From positions 1 through 64,000 of the forward strand of contig NZ_VTXI01000016.1 of assembly GCF_013114545.1 (NCBI RefSeq): 64,000 nucleotides of DNA, written 5' to 3'. Below the pieces are notes generated by a model. It saw only the letters and a program-made list of their open reading frames with translations. It searched no databases and was not told where the DNA came from. Both the position numbers and the translations under genes were made by a program. The DNA comes from Vibrio sp. RE86 (GTDB lineage: Bacteria > Pseudomonadota > Gammaproteobacteria > Enterobacterales > Vibrionaceae). Shown piece after piece: positions 34,856 to 44,713 of this stretch. Numbering within the stretch: the first letter of the stretch is position 1; every line of letters starts with the position of its first letter.

Positions 34856-37800
34856 ATGTTAAGTCGTTTCTTTATCCAGCGTCCTAAGTTTGCGCTGGTT
34901 ATTTCGATCATACTGACACTGGCAGGTGCAATTTCACTTGCGATTTTGCCAGTGGCAGAGTACCCAAAAATCAGCCCGCCTTCAGTCAGCGTTTCTGCAT
35001 TCTACACGGGTGCCAGTGCTGAAGTTGTTGAACAGGCAATCGCTGACCCCATAGAGACCTCAGTTAATGGCGTTGAAGATATGATCTACATGTCTTCAAA
35101 GAGTGCAAATGATGGTTCGTACAACTTAAACGTGACGTTTGATGTGGGTACCGATCCAGATATGGCACAGGTTAACGTCCAAAACCGTGTTGCGCAGATT
35201 GAGTCAAAGCTCCCTCAGGAAGTGAGAATGGTCGGTGTAACGGTGAAAAAACGTTCACCTGACTTACTGATGGTACTCAACTTCTACTCACCAAACGGTA
35301 AGTATGATGACCAGTTCCTCATCAACTATGTAAACCTCAATATTAAAGACCAACTGGCTCGTGTTAGCGGGATCAGTGAAGTTAACGTATTGGGTGGTGG
35401 TGAGTACGCGATGCGTGTCTGGTTAGACCCAGAGAAAATGGCGAACCTAAACCTAACGACAACTGACGTTTATGCAGCTTTAGCAGAGCAAAACGTTCAG
35501 GTTGCTGCGGGTCGAATTGGTGCTGCGCCATACAGCAATCCTCAAGAAGTTCAGTTTAACTTGGTGACAAAAGGCCGCTTAGAAACAGCTGACGAATTTG
35601 AGAATGTTGTACTGCGCGCTAGCCAAGATGGTTCAACGGTGTATCTAAAAGACGTTGCTCGTGTTGAACTGGGTAAAAAGTTCTATGATGGTAACGGTAA
35701 ATACCGTGGTCAAGATGCGTCTATCGTGACGCTGTCACTTCAATCTGATGCTAACGCGCTTGAGAGTGGTAAAGCGGTCATGGCGATGCTTGAGAAGCTG
35801 AGCCATAACTTCCCTGAAGGCGTTGCTTACGAAACCAGTTACGACACAACGGTGTTCGTTGCCGAATCCATCAAAGGGGTAGTGAAGACGCTGATTGAAG
35901 CGATACTGCTTGTTATCGCGGTAACCTATCTATTCTTGGGTAGTGCTCGCGCTACATTGATTCCAGTTGTAGCTATTCCAGTGTCTTTGATCGGCACGTT
36001 TGCTGTTATGCAGATGACAGGCTTTACGATCAATACCGTGACCTTGTTTGGTTTGATTCTCGCGATCGGTATCGTGGTGGATGATGCCATATTGGTTATT
36101 GAGAACGTCGATACCACGATGGCGAAAGACCCAACCATCTCACCTCGTAAAGCGACACTGATTGCGATGAAAGAGGTAACTGGGCCAATCATCACGTCGA
36201 CCTTGGTTCTGTTAGCGGTATTCATTCCTGTAGCGATGCTTCCGGGTATCACGGGGATCATGTATCGCCAGTTCGCCCTGACTATCTGTATCGCGGTTGT
36301 GATTTCATCGATCAACGCACTGACGCTATCACCAGCTCTCTGTTCTCTCGTTTTGAAGCAGGGGGGGGGCAATACCGCTCGTTGGTATCAAGCGTTTAAC
36401 CGTGGCTTAGATCGCGTCACTGCAAAGTACGGCCAAGTAGCAAGCTTCCTTGTGAAAAAGGGCGTTCTACTCTTCGCTTTCTTCTTTGTCGCTTTGGCAG
36501 CCGTTACTTATTTCTCGAAGACAACGTCGACGGCGTTTGTACCTCAAGAAGATAAAGGCATCTTGTTAGTTAACGTTCAGCTACCAGACGCAGCATCTTT
36601 GTCTCGTACTGAAGAGGTAGCAGAGCAGCTACTTGAAATGGTAGAGCAAGAACCTGGTGTCGATGGTGTGACTTTGGTGAATGGTTATGCCTTCATGACA
36701 GGGGCATCAGCGTCTAACGGCGCGTCACTGTTTATCAAACTGCACGACTGGGATATGCGTAACGCGTTAGACGGCGATCATTCCGCATCAGATATTTCAC
36801 GTCGTATTAATGGCCGTGCTGCGGTGGAATTGCCACAAGCGGTTGTGTTTGCGATGGGTCCACCAGCTGTACCGGGTATGGGCGCTGCGTCTGGCTTCGA
36901 ATTTGTACTCGAAGATACGTTAGGCCGCAGTCGTAGCGACCTTGCAATGGTCATGGATGATGTGATTCAGAAAGCAAACCAGCAGCCTGAAATTTCTCGT
37001 ACTTTCAGTACGTTCCGCGCCAATGTACCGCATTACTACGTCGACATTGATCGTGAAAAAGCGCAGCAACTGGGTATTCCACTGTCTGAAATCTTCCAAA
37101 CACTGCAAGGTAACTTAGGTTCTTTGTACGTGAATGATTTCACGATGTTTGGTAAAAACTTCCGCGTAACGATGCAAGCGGATAGTGAGCACCGAAGCAA
37201 CATGGATGATCTGCAACGCTTCCATGTTCGTTCATCGAGCGGTGAAATGATTCCACTGAGTACATTGGTGACTCACGAACAGATCTTTGAACCAGATGTC
37301 GCGTGGCGTTACAACATGTACCGCAGTGCGGTGATTCAAGGTCAGCCAGCACCAGGTTATTCAAGTGGTGACGCAATTGCTGCCATGGAGCGTGTTGCCG
37401 CAGAGGTTCTACCGCAAGGATATCAGTATGAATGGACAGGCATGGCTTACCAAGAAGTATTGGCAGGTAACCAAGCGATCTTTGCTTTCGCACTCGCATT
37501 GATCTTCATTTATTTGTTCATGGTTGCTCAGTACGAGAGTTGGACAATCCCTATCGCGATCATATTGGTGGTTCCGGTGGCAACGTTGGGTTCGTTCCTT
37601 GCGCTAAACCTCACTGGCACTCCGCTTAACTTGTATGCGCAAATCGGTTTGGTTCTGCTCATAGCGCTCGCCGCGAAGAACGCAATCTTGATTGTTGAAT
37701 TCGCTAAAGTTGAGCGTGAAGATAAAGATGCCCCTATTGATGACGCAGCGGTTAAGGGTGGTACGTTACGTTTCCGCGCGGTAAACATGACATCGTGGTC

Positions 37801-38008
37801 GTTTATTCTGGGTATCTTCCCATTAATCTTCGCAGCGGGAGCAGGGCACGTTAGCCAGAACTCCCTCGGTATTTCACTGATTGGTGGTCTACTCTGCGTA
37901 CTATTAGCAGGTACCTTCCTCATCCCTGGTTTCTATGCGTTTGTTCAGCGTCGACGTGAGAAAGCACATGGCGGAAATACCAAGCTGATACCGCTTGATG
38001 ACGAATAG
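34856..38008 (+). CDS. RND multidrug efflux pump, HAE1 family (AcrB-like)
   Basis: The 1050-residue length is normal for the family. It has the N-terminal [20 protein letters not shown], the repeated porter domains and twelve membrane segments in two sets. Segment four carries [20 protein letters not shown] with the proton-relay Asp pair. [14 protein letters not shown] and the C-terminal [20 protein letters not shown] are family hallmarks. Substrates are usually hydrophobic drugs, bile salts and detergents, but cannot be told here. A run of seven G at 36361 does not break the frame. Confidence 0.95.
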   Translation: MLSRFFIQRPKFALVISIILTLAGAISLAILPVAEYPKISPPSVSVSAFYTGASAEVVEQAIADPIETSVNGVEDMIYMSSKSANDGSYNLNVTFDVGTDPDMAQVNVQNRVAQIESKLPQEVRMVGVTVKKRSPDLLMVLNFYSPNGKYDDQFLINYVNLNIKDQLARVSGISEVNVLGGGEYAMRVWLDPEKMANLNLTTTDVYAALAEQNVQVAAGRIGAAPYSNPQEVQFNLVTKGRLETADEFENVVLRASQDGSTVYLKDVARVELGKKFYDGNGKYRGQDASIVTLSLQSDANALESGKAVMAMLEKLSHNFPEGVAYETSYDTTVFVAESIKGVVKTLIEAILLVIAVTYLFLGSARATLIPVVAIPVSLIGTFAVMQMTGFTINTVTLFGLILAIGIVVDDAILVIENVDTTMAKDPTISPRKATLIAMKEVTGPIITSTLVLLAVFIPVAMLPGITGIMYRQFALTICIAVVISSINALTLSPALCSLVLKQGGGNTARWYQAFNRGLDRVTAKYGQVASFLVKKGVLLFAFFFVALAAVTYFSKTTSTAFVPQEDKGILLVNVQLPDAASLSRTEEVAEQLLEMVEQEPGVDGVTLVNGYAFMTGASASNGASLFIKLHDWDMRNALDGDHSASDISRRINGRAAVELPQAVVFAMGPPAVPGMGAASGFEFVLEDTLGRSRSDLAMVMDDVIQKANQQPEISRTFSTFRANVPHYYVDIDREKAQQLGIPLSEIFQTLQGNLGSLYVNDFTMFGKNFRVTMQADSEHRSNMDDLQRFHVRSSSGEMIPLSTLVTHEQIFEPDVAWRYNMYRSAVIQGQPAPGYSSGDAIAAMERVAAEVLPQGYQYEWTGMAYQEVLAGNQAIFAFALALIFIYLFMVAQYESWTIPIAIILVVPVATLGSFLALNLTGTPLNLYAQIGLVLLIALAAKNAILIVEFAKVEREDKDAPIDDAAVKGGTLRFRAVNMTSWSFILGIFPLIFAAGAGHVSQNSLGISLIGGLLCVLLAGTFLIPGFYAFVQRRREKAHGGNTKLIPLDDE

Positions 38009-38024
38009 ACCTATTTAATGCGAC

Positions 38025-38058
38025 AATCCCCTTAGCCAATCGGCGAGGGGATTTTTTT
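38025..38058 (+). terminator. Rho-independent terminator of the RND operon
   Basis: AATCCCCT and AGGGGATT form the outer stem, with a GCC/GGC inner stem; eight T follow. It lies 17 bp past the pump stop. Confidence 0.9.
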
Positions 38059-38070
38059 TATTTGGAGAAG

Positions 38071-38236
38071 ATACCAATCAAAATAAATATCTGGTCATTC
38101 TTGCTGGTTAAAATTGCTGATAGCTTCGTTATAGATTTTGTAGGTAGGTCAACTAGCTAGCTGCAATCTATGCCTTGCTCTAAGCAATTTTTCCTGCACA
38201 ATTGTATGATCACTTATTTATCCCGATTGGTATTAC
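38071..38236. repeat. Interspersed repeat copy A, MITE-like
   Basis: The first 102 bp (38071-38172) match 52227-52328 in the same orientation with six substitutions and no gap. The copy starts ATACCAATC and, at 38225-38236, ends GATTGGTATTAC, whose reverse complement GTAATACCAATC fits the left end of copy B. That gives terminal inverted repeats and a length near 165 bp, with no coding capacity. The ATAGATT/AATCTAT arms inside (from about 38131) can form an imperfect hairpin. These features suit a miniature inverted-repeat transposable element. Confidence 0.65.
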
Positions 38237-38238
38237 AC

Positions 38239-38634
38239 ATGACAAAGCAGATGATTGGCAACGTTGCATTGGTGGTTAAAGAGTACGATGAAGCCGTTGC
38301 TTTCTACACGGAAAAGCTGGGTTTTACACTGGTTGAAGACACCGATTTAGGCGAAGGAAAACGTTGGGTGCAAGTTTCGCCACCAAACTCAAATGGAACT
38401 AACTTACTGCTCGCGCGTGCAACGACACCTGAGCAAGTGGATGCTATTGGTAATCAAACAGGTGGCCGCGTTTTCTTATTCTTACAAACTGACGACTTCT
38501 GGCGAGATTACAATCTCATGAAAGAGAAAGGTGTGGCGTTTTGTGAGGAGCCTCGTGAAGAGAGCTACGGCACAGTTGTCGTATTCAAAGATCTTTACGG
38601 CACTAAGTGGGACTTGCTGCAACTCTCTAAGTAA
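38239..38634 (+). CDS. VOC-family (glyoxalase/bleomycin-resistance fold) protein
   Basis: Starting at the ATG at 38239 the protein has 131 residues and a single VOC fold of two beta-alpha-beta-beta-beta units: IGNVALVVKEYDEAVAFYTEKLGFTLVED (in two halves), then WVQVSPPNSNGTNLLLA, GRVFLFLQTDDFWRDYNLMK and GTVVVFKDLYGTKWDLLQ. Possible metal ligands are Glu or His at the usual strand ends, but His is scarce, so the metal and the reaction are open. An earlier in-frame ATG (38170) lies inside the repeat element and is not favoured. The repeat has inserted just before this gene and may supply its promoter. Confidence 0.83.
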   Translation: MTKQMIGNVALVVKEYDEAVAFYTEKLGFTLVEDTDLGEGKRWVQVSPPNSNGTNLLLARATTPEQVDAIGNQTGGRVFLFLQTDDFWRDYNLMKEKGVAFCEEPREESYGTVVVFKDLYGTKWDLLQLSK

Positions 38635-38651
38635 ATCTCGAAATAAAAAGA

Positions 38652-38681
38652 AAGCCCTAGTCATGAACTAGGGCTTCGTTT
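38652..38681. terminator. Terminator between the VOC gene and sulfatase 1
   Basis: AAGCCCTAGT and ACTAGGGCTT form a perfect 10-bp stem with a 5-nt loop, followed by CGTTTTT. It can work for both converging genes. Confidence 0.9.
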
Positions 38682-38716
38682 TTCTAACCTATTAGTTGGT
38701 CTTTTGTGCTTTTCGG

Positions 38717-40288
38717 CTATTGAGCCAGCTTATTCTGAACCTGTTTCTGCAGTTGATCGAGTTGCTGCATCTTGCCTTGAAGACCAAGCGACTGATAGTT
38801 AATCGCTGCTGGGTTCATGATTTGACCTTGCTGCATTGGGTAATCAGGCAGAGTCTTAAAGAACTCACCTAGTACGTCTTGGATAGGAACGAATAGCCAC
38901 ATGTTATCTGCCATCCAGCGTAGGTACATACCTGACTCGTGCGGTGCTTTCTCAAATGGGTCAGCACGTAGGTGAATGATTTGAGGCCAGTTTGACTCTA
39001 AACGAACCGCATCAGTAATGTTACCTTCCAGTACAGCGAAGTGAAGTTTCCAGTCATTCCAACGTACCGCGTTTAGCTCACCGTTCGCACTGAAGTAAAG
39101 TAGAGACTCACGAGGTCCTTTGTCTTCCTTACCTTCGAAGAATGGCTTGAAGTTGTAACCGTCGATATGAACTTTCCAATCCTTACCGTTCGCTTTGTAA
39201 CCTTCAGCAAGCTTCTCTTTCACATCAGGTACACCCGCAGCTGCCAATAGTGTTGGTAGCCAGTCTTGGTGTGCCATCATGTCGTTGATCTTAGTGCCAG
39301 GATCAATTGTTCCCGGCCAACGAACAAGTTGTGGTACGCGCATACCGCCTTCCCAAGTTGTGCCTTTTTCACCGTGGAATGGTGTTGCACCACCATCTGG
39401 CCAAGACACTGTTTCAGCGCCGTTATCCGTTGAGTAGATAACGATGGTGTTATCAGCGATACCCAAGTCATCAAGCTTGTCGAGTAGAATACCAACGTGA
39501 TCATCGTGCTCTAACATACCGTCAGCGTAAATACTGATGCCAGACTTACCTTGATACTTCTCTTGTAGACGTGTCCAAACGTGCATACGAGTGGTGTTGT
39601 GCCAGATAAAGAACGGTTTGTCGTCTTTTACTGCTTTTTCCATAAACGCGAGAGAAGCGTCTAGGAATTCTTCGTCTGCGGTTTCCATACGCTTACGAGT
39701 CATTGGACCCGTGTCTTCGATTTTTCCGTCAGCGTATGATTTGATTACACCGCGTGGGCCGTAGTTCTTACGAAACTCTGGGTCTTTAGGGTAGTAGTAG
39801 GTTTCAGGCTCTTCTTCTGCATTTAAGTGATAAAGGTTACCAAAGAACTCGTCGAAGCCGTGTGCCGTTGGTAAGTGTTGGTCTTGGTCACCCAAGTGGT
39901 TCTTACCAAACTGAGCCGTCACATAGCCTTGTTCTTTTAGCAGGTCAGCCGTTGTTGGTGCCCAGTCTGGAATACCGTGAGTGGAGCCGGGCATACCAAT
40001 CGTTAGCAAGCCAGTACGAAATGGTTCTTGCCCCGTGATGAATGAAGCGCGTCCTGCAGTACAAGATTGTTGTCCATAGTGGTCAGTAAAGAGGGCACCT
40101 TCATTCGCGATTCTATCGATGTTTGGTGTTTCGTAACCCATCATGCCTTGGTTGTATGCGCTGATGTTCCAGTAGCCCACATCATCACCAAAGATAGCTA
40201 AGATATTTGGTTGGTCTGCTGCCAACGCGGCTCCGGAGCTTGCTAGCATGCCGACGCCGACTGCCAATTTACTTATACGGTTAGCCAT
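38717..40288 (-). CDS. Exported sulfatase 1 (type I, CTAGR active site)
   Basis: This 523-residue protein has a signal peptide (MANRISKLAVGVGMLASSGAALAA). The sulfatase signature SCTAGRASFITGQ places the residue converted to formylglycine at Cys76. Metal ligands are in IFGDDVGYW and STDNGAE, and the lysine in FGKNHLGD helps the active site. It hydrolyses sulfate esters, probably from marine polysaccharide or small sulfated compounds, but no substrate can be named. The C-terminal 90 residues (from MYLRWMADNMWLFVPI) are helical. It is transcribed divergently from a close paralogue and needs the maturase at 54970. Confidence 0.9.
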   Translation of the reverse strand: MANRISKLAVGVGMLASSGAALAADQPNILAIFGDDVGYWNISAYNQGMMGYETPNIDRIANEGALFTDHYGQQSCTAGRASFITGQEPFRTGLLTIGMPGSTHGIPDWAPTTADLLKEQGYVTAQFGKNHLGDQDQHLPTAHGFDEFFGNLYHLNAEEEPETYYYPKDPEFRKNYGPRGVIKSYADGKIEDTGPMTRKRMETADEEFLDASLAFMEKAVKDDKPFFIWHNTTRMHVWTRLQEKYQGKSGISIYADGMLEHDDHVGILLDKLDDLGIADNTIVIYSTDNGAETVSWPDGGATPFHGEKGTTWEGGMRVPQLVRWPGTIDPGTKINDMMAHQDWLPTLLAAAGVPDVKEKLAEGYKANGKDWKVHIDGYNFKPFFEGKEDKGPRESLLYFSANGELNAVRWNDWKLHFAVLEGNITDAVRLESNWPQIIHLRADPFEKAPHESGMYLRWMADNMWLFVPIQDVLGEFFKTLPDYPMQQGQIMNPAAINYQSLGLQGKMQQLDQLQKQVQNKLAQ

Positions 40289-40635
40289 AACGACTCCAAT
40301 AGTTGTTTGAAATTACAAGTGCTTGACCACACTCGGTTGGCTATACCTTAAAGCGTTATTTACGCTACGTCTTTTTATAGTGGTTATAACCGATTGTTAT
40401 TAAGGTGAAGTAAGTGTCTGAAAATATTTGGAAATTTGTGGAGAATACGTTTGTGGGGAGGAGGGCTTACCGTGATCAAAATCACGAGGATGTAACCGTA
40501 ATTGATGCAAAAATGAGAATGTTATAAACCATTGATGATTAATGTATTAATAGATGGTTCTATTATGCGCAAACTAATTTCGTGAACTATCGTATAAGTG
40601 CTTGTGAAAAGGACATCAACATTCAAGAGGTTTAT
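40289..40635. other. Divergent promoter region between the two sulfatases
   Basis: This 347-bp stretch has no gene. It holds the LysR-type palindrome ATAACCGATTGTTAT (40386-40400), preceded by a self-palindrome GGTTATAACC, and A/T-rich sequence with GTTATAAACCA near 40519 and ATTAATGTATTAAT near 40540. A GAGG ribosome-binding site precedes sulfatase 2. No small reading frame with a good start was seen. Confidence 0.6.
40386..40400. promoter_or_regulatory. LysR-type (T-N11-A) palindrome between the sulfatases
   Basis: ATAACCGATTGTTAT is palindromic in ATAAC/GTTAT and contains T-N11-A. A near-identical site (13 of 15 bases) stands before moxR at 44649-44663. The LysR-family gene at 51303 is the likely reader. 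Confidence 0.5.
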
Positions 40636-42183
40636 ATGATAGCGAAATATGGCGTAAAACGTCGGTTAGCGATTCTTGCCGCAGCTATGGTTGGCGCGAC
40701 AAGTAGCAGTATCGCAGCAGAAAAACCCAACATCCTAGTTATCTGGGGTGATGACATAGGACAGACCAACGTCAGTGCTTATACCTTCGGTCTAGTAGGT
40801 TATAAAACACCAAACATCGATAGCATTGCAAAAGAGGGCATGATGTTTACCGACTATTACGGTGAGCAGTCATGTACGGCTGGCCGTTCGACCTTTATTA
40901 CAGGGCAAAGTGTTCTGCGTACGGGTTTGAGTAAGGTAGGTCTACCCGGCGCTGAGCTTGGCCTTCAAGCAGAAGATGCCACAATAGCAGAGCTGCTGAA
41001 ACCAATGGGTTATGCAACGGGGCAATTTGGTAAAAACCATTTAGGCGATAAGGATGAACATCTGCCAACCGCCCACGGTTTTGATGAGTTCTTCGGAAAC
41101 CTTTATCACCTGAACGCCGAAGAAGAGCCTGAAAATATCGACTATCCACAAGATCCTGAGTTTCGTAAGAAGTTCGGTCCACGTGGCGTGATTAAATCGT
41201 ATGCCGATGGAAAGATCGAAGATACTGGGCCTCTAACTCGTAAACGAATGGAGACGGTTGACGAAGAGACTCTTGATGCTGCACTCGCCTTCATGGATAA
41301 GGCGGTTAAAGCAGACAAGCCATTCTTTGTTTGGTGGAATGCAACTCGAATGCACTTCCGCACTCATGTTAAAGGTGAGCAGCTTGGCACAACGGGGATC
41401 AGTTACTACGCTGATGCGATGGTTGAGCACGATAACCATGTTGGTGCGCTGCTGAAGAAAGTCGACGATCTTGGCATCAAAGACAACACCATTGTGTTCT
41501 ACTCAACCGATAATGGTCCACATATGAACACGTGGCCTGACGCGGGTTTAACGCCATTCCGTGGTGAGAAGAACACTAACTGGGAAGGGGCTTACCGTGT
41601 TCCGGCTATGGTCCGATGGCCAGGTAAGATTGAACCGGGTAGCGTCTCAAATGAGATCATGCACCATATGGATTGGATGCCAACGTTTGTTGCAGCAGCG
41701 GGAGATGACCAAATCAAAGAGAAGCTGCTTAAAGGCCACCAAGCGGGTGATAAAACGTTCAAAGTTCACCTAGACGGATACAACTTCTTACCGTACCTAA
41801 CAGGTGAGGTGGAACAAGCTCCGCGTGAAGAGATTTTCTACTTCACTGATGACGGTGACTTAGCCGCATTGCGCTACAACAATTGGAAAGCGGTATTCAT
41901 GGAGCAGCGTGTGACAGGCACTATGCAAATATGGGCTGAACCGTTTGTTACTTTGCGCCTACCTAAGTTGTTTAACTTGAGAATGGATCCGTATGAAATA
42001 GCGGATGTCACATCGAATACCTATTACGATTGGATGTTAGACAGGGCATACATGTTTGTTCCAGCTCAAGCCTATGTGGGCAAATTCTTAGAAACGTTTA
42101 AAGAGTTCCCACCAAGGCAGAAAGCGGCGAGTTTCTCGTTGGATCAAGTCATGGAAAAACTTCAAGAAACGCCTAATAAATAG
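40636..42183 (+). CDS. Exported sulfatase 2 (type I, CTAGR active site)
   Basis: This 515-residue paralogue of sulfatase 1 begins at the ATG at 40636, after GAGG, with the signal sequence RRLAILAAAMVGATSSSIAA. The active-site motif is SCTAGRSTFITGQ with Cys80; metal ligands are in IWGDDIGQT and STDNGPH, and FGKNHLGDKDEHLPTAHGFD is nearly the same as in sulfatase 1. DGYNFLPYLTGE and the long C-terminal helical part are also shared, so one gene arose by duplication of the other. Differences around the catalytic pocket (GLSKVGLPGAELGL against GLLTIGMPGSTHGI) may mean different substrates. Confidence 0.9.
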   Translation: MIAKYGVKRRLAILAAAMVGATSSSIAAEKPNILVIWGDDIGQTNVSAYTFGLVGYKTPNIDSIAKEGMMFTDYYGEQSCTAGRSTFITGQSVLRTGLSKVGLPGAELGLQAEDATIAELLKPMGYATGQFGKNHLGDKDEHLPTAHGFDEFFGNLYHLNAEEEPENIDYPQDPEFRKKFGPRGVIKSYADGKIEDTGPLTRKRMETVDEETLDAALAFMDKAVKADKPFFVWWNATRMHFRTHVKGEQLGTTGISYYADAMVEHDNHVGALLKKVDDLGIKDNTIVFYSTDNGPHMNTWPDAGLTPFRGEKNTNWEGAYRVPAMVRWPGKIEPGSVSNEIMHHMDWMPTFVAAAGDDQIKEKLLKGHQAGDKTFKVHLDGYNFLPYLTGEVEQAPREEIFYFTDDGDLAALRYNNWKAVFMEQRVTGTMQIWAEPFVTLRLPKLFNLRMDPYEIADVTSNTYYDWMLDRAYMFVPAQAYVGKFLETFKEFPPRQKAASFSLDQVMEKLQETPNK

Positions 42184-42200
42184 ATTCAATTTTAACGACC

Positions 42201-42225
42201 AAGGGCTCTTCGGAGCCCTTTATTT
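42201..42225 (+). terminator. Terminator of sulfatase 2
   Basis: AAGGGCTC and GAGCCCTT form an 8-bp stem closed by a stable TTCG tetraloop, followed by TATTT. Confidence 0.88.
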
Positions 42226-42332
42226 GATCTAGGCGTCAATTTTCTTAAGTTGAAAGCTAAATGTTTGTCATAAAAGGGAAAATCGCTCTATCTTTTTATG
42301 AGCTAGGAAGCATTGTTAATACAAGGGTGGGT

Positions 42333-44636
42333 ATGAGTTGGTCGGCTGGTGGCGTAAAAGTTCTAAACACAATCGTACTGTTATTGTGTATTTATCTCTT
42401 TCCTGTTTCGTCATATTCGGCGGTGGAAAACAGTGCCACTTATGTTGGAAGTGACGCATGCATAGACTGTCACCAAGAAGCGTATCAGGCTTGGAAAGGC
42501 TCGCATCATGATATGGCGATGAAGCATGCCGAAAATGATTCTGTGCAAGCCAAGTTCGATGATCAAACCATTATTCATAACGGCAAAGAGAATCGCTTTT
42601 TCCGGAAAGGCGAAGAATTTTGGGTAGAGATCGAAAACGCGAAGGGACAGCTAGAAGAATTTAAGATTAGCTACACGTTTGGCTTCGAACCTTTGCAGCA
42701 ATACATGGTGGAGTTTGCAGATGGCCGTGTGCAGCTGATTCCTTACGCTTGGGATTCAAGACCGAAAACGCAAGGTGGACAGCGGTGGTTTCACCTGTAT
42801 CCAGATCTTACCCCTACTGATGAATTTTACTGGCAGAACAGCGGGCAAAATTGGAACTTTATGTGTGCGGATTGCCACTCGACCAATCTAAACAAAAACT
42901 ATGATGCCTCAACGAATCAATACTCTACGACGTGGTCAGAGATAAATGTGGGTTGTGAAGCGTGCCATGGACCTGCGAGTGAACACGTAAAACAAGCGAA
43001 CAGTAAACAAGGGTTCGATCCTATCCATCTAGGTTTTGATCGAGATTTATCGAAAGCGGTGACTGAGTGGGTGTATCAAGAAGGGCACTCTACGCTGCAA
43101 CCTAAATCGATTAAAGCGACACAGCAACTTCAGACTTGCGCCCAGTGCCATAGTAGACGTACTCAACTCAATGAAACGGAAGATCATGTTAAAGGTTCTT
43201 TCTTCGATAAATATAGATTGAGTTTAGTTTCACCCGAACTGTATCACCATGACGGACAAATTTACGACGAGAATTACGTTTACGGCTCTTTCTTGCAGTC
43301 TGCAATGTCGGAAAAAGGCGTCACGTGCACCAACTGTCACGATCCTCATACTGCTGAGTTGAAGATTGCCGAAGAGGCGGTGTGCAGCCAATGCCATAGT
43401 GCAGCCGAATACACGCCAGAAAAGCACACTTTCCATAAAGCGGGAACTGAAGCGTCGCAATGTACGACCTGCCACATGCCTGAAACTACCTATATGCAGG
43501 TCGATCCTCGTCGTGATCATAGCTGGCATGTCCCTCGTCCTGATTTGAGTCAACACATCAACACGCCCAATGTGTGTACAAGCTGCCATGAAGACCAAAC
43601 AGCCCAGTGGGCAGATAAACAGATCTCGACATGGTTCCCGAACTCAAAATACCGAAATCAGCAACACTTCTCGGTTGCGTTTTATGCTGATGATATAGGT
43701 CACAGAGGCGCGGCCGATGCGTTGGCGTACTCGGCACAGGACTCTAGCTTAAGCAACATCATTCGAGCTTCAGCGTTAGAGCGCATGGCAGGCAATACTG
43801 GTCAAAATACCCTTGTTGCTTTGGCGCGGGCGGTAAAACATGAGAATGAAATGATTCGCCTAGGCGCAATACAAGGTTCTTCTGGATACTCGTTTGGTGA
43901 CCGCTGGCAAATTCTTCAACCTTTGTTGAACGACTCAGTGTTAAGCGTGCGCACAGAAACAGCAGGGGCATTAGTACCGTACTGGGGCGAGATGAACCCG
44001 CTACAAAGAGAGCAAATAACTCCTGCGCTCAACGAGTACATTGAGATACAAAATTTCAATGCAGACAGAGGATTTGGTCGTACTAACTTAGGTAATGTGT
44101 ACCGCTCAACAGGCGAGTTAACTAAGGCCGAAAAAGCGTATTTAGGGGCTATCGAGATTGAGCCTTACTTTGAAAACAGCTATGTCAATTTGGCGGATCT
44201 CTATCGTTCTCAAGGTAACGAAGATAAAGCGTTAGAAACGCTACTTAGTGGGATTAAAGCCCAGCCTAAGTCCGCGGTATTACCATTTAGCGCGGGGTTA
44301 ACCTTGTTGAGAATACAGGAACAATCACAAGCGGTGGGTTATCTAAAACAAGCCGCAGAGCTTGCACAGACCGATGCGCACTATTGGTACGTCTATGGGT
44401 TATCGCTTGAGCAAAGCAATGTATTGGCAGCAAGTGAGGCGCTAAATAAAGCTTACCAAATTAGCTCGAACCCACAACACTTGTATGCTCGCTGTGAAAT
44501 ATTAGCGCGTAATTATAGTCAGGGTGAAGCTAATCAGGGGAGTGTGGCATTCGCTTTTGAGCAATGCACGAATGAGTTAAGCCAAGTCGCCCCTCAAGAC
44601 GTGATTAAGCAGTTGAGGGCGTTAATTAAGAGTTAG
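42333..44636 (+). CDS. Eight-haem c-type cytochrome with HEAT and TPR tail
   Basis: The ATG at 42333 follows AAGGGTGG and gives 767 residues with a signal sequence (VLNTIVLLLCIYLFPVSSYS). Eight CxxCH haem sites occur at residues 43 (CIDCH), 178, 208, 269, 332, 351, 377 and 415, in the manner of cytochrome c554-like proteins. From about 450 on, a HEAT-like region (ALAYSAQD...ASALERMAGNTGQNTLVALARAV) and TPR repeats (from about 580, NLGNVYRSTGELTKAEKAYL) follow. This tail matches the protein at 56295. It is probably a periplasmic electron carrier or a redox enzyme, but the partner and reaction are unknown. It lies between the sulfatases and the MoxR/Bat operon. Confidence 0.88.
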   Translation: MSWSAGGVKVLNTIVLLLCIYLFPVSSYSAVENSATYVGSDACIDCHQEAYQAWKGSHHDMAMKHAENDSVQAKFDDQTIIHNGKENRFFRKGEEFWVEIENAKGQLEEFKISYTFGFEPLQQYMVEFADGRVQLIPYAWDSRPKTQGGQRWFHLYPDLTPTDEFYWQNSGQNWNFMCADCHSTNLNKNYDASTNQYSTTWSEINVGCEACHGPASEHVKQANSKQGFDPIHLGFDRDLSKAVTEWVYQEGHSTLQPKSIKATQQLQTCAQCHSRRTQLNETEDHVKGSFFDKYRLSLVSPELYHHDGQIYDENYVYGSFLQSAMSEKGVTCTNCHDPHTAELKIAEEAVCSQCHSAAEYTPEKHTFHKAGTEASQCTTCHMPETTYMQVDPRRDHSWHVPRPDLSQHINTPNVCTSCHEDQTAQWADKQISTWFPNSKYRNQQHFSVAFYADDIGHRGAADALAYSAQDSSLSNIIRASALERMAGNTGQNTLVALARAVKHENEMIRLGAIQGSSGYSFGDRWQILQPLLNDSVLSVRTETAGALVPYWGEMNPLQREQITPALNEYIEIQNFNADRGFGRTNLGNVYRSTGELTKAEKAYLGAIEIEPYFENSYVNLADLYRSQGNEDKALETLLSGIKAQPKSAVLPFSAGLTLLRIQEQSQAVGYLKQAAELAQTDAHYWYVYGLSLEQSNVLAASEALNKAYQISSNPQHLYARCEILARNYSQGEANQGSVAFAFEQCTNELSQVAPQDVIKQLRALIKS

Positions 44637-44648
44637 CTTATTGTTTGT

Positions 44649-44663
44649 ATAACCAATAGTTAT
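44649..44663. promoter_or_regulatory. LysR-type (T-N11-A) palindrome before moxR
   Basis: ATAACCAATAGTTAT matches the site between the sulfatases at 13 of 15 positions. It lies 50-65 bp before the moxR start, a usual distance for an activator site. Confidence 0.5.
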
Positions 44664-44713
44664 GAAGCTTGTGAGTAGGATGTACGCAGCAAAATTGAAT
44701 TTGAGGGTTACCT

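Noticed and set aside
36361..36367. Run of seven G in the pump gene as a possible frameshift.
   Set aside because: The reading frame stays open and matches the family on both sides.
35926..36372. A 148-codon frame on the reverse strand inside the RND pump gene.
   Set aside because: It lies fully inside a well-supported pump gene and has no family resemblance or ribosome-binding site. It is a by-product of codon bias.
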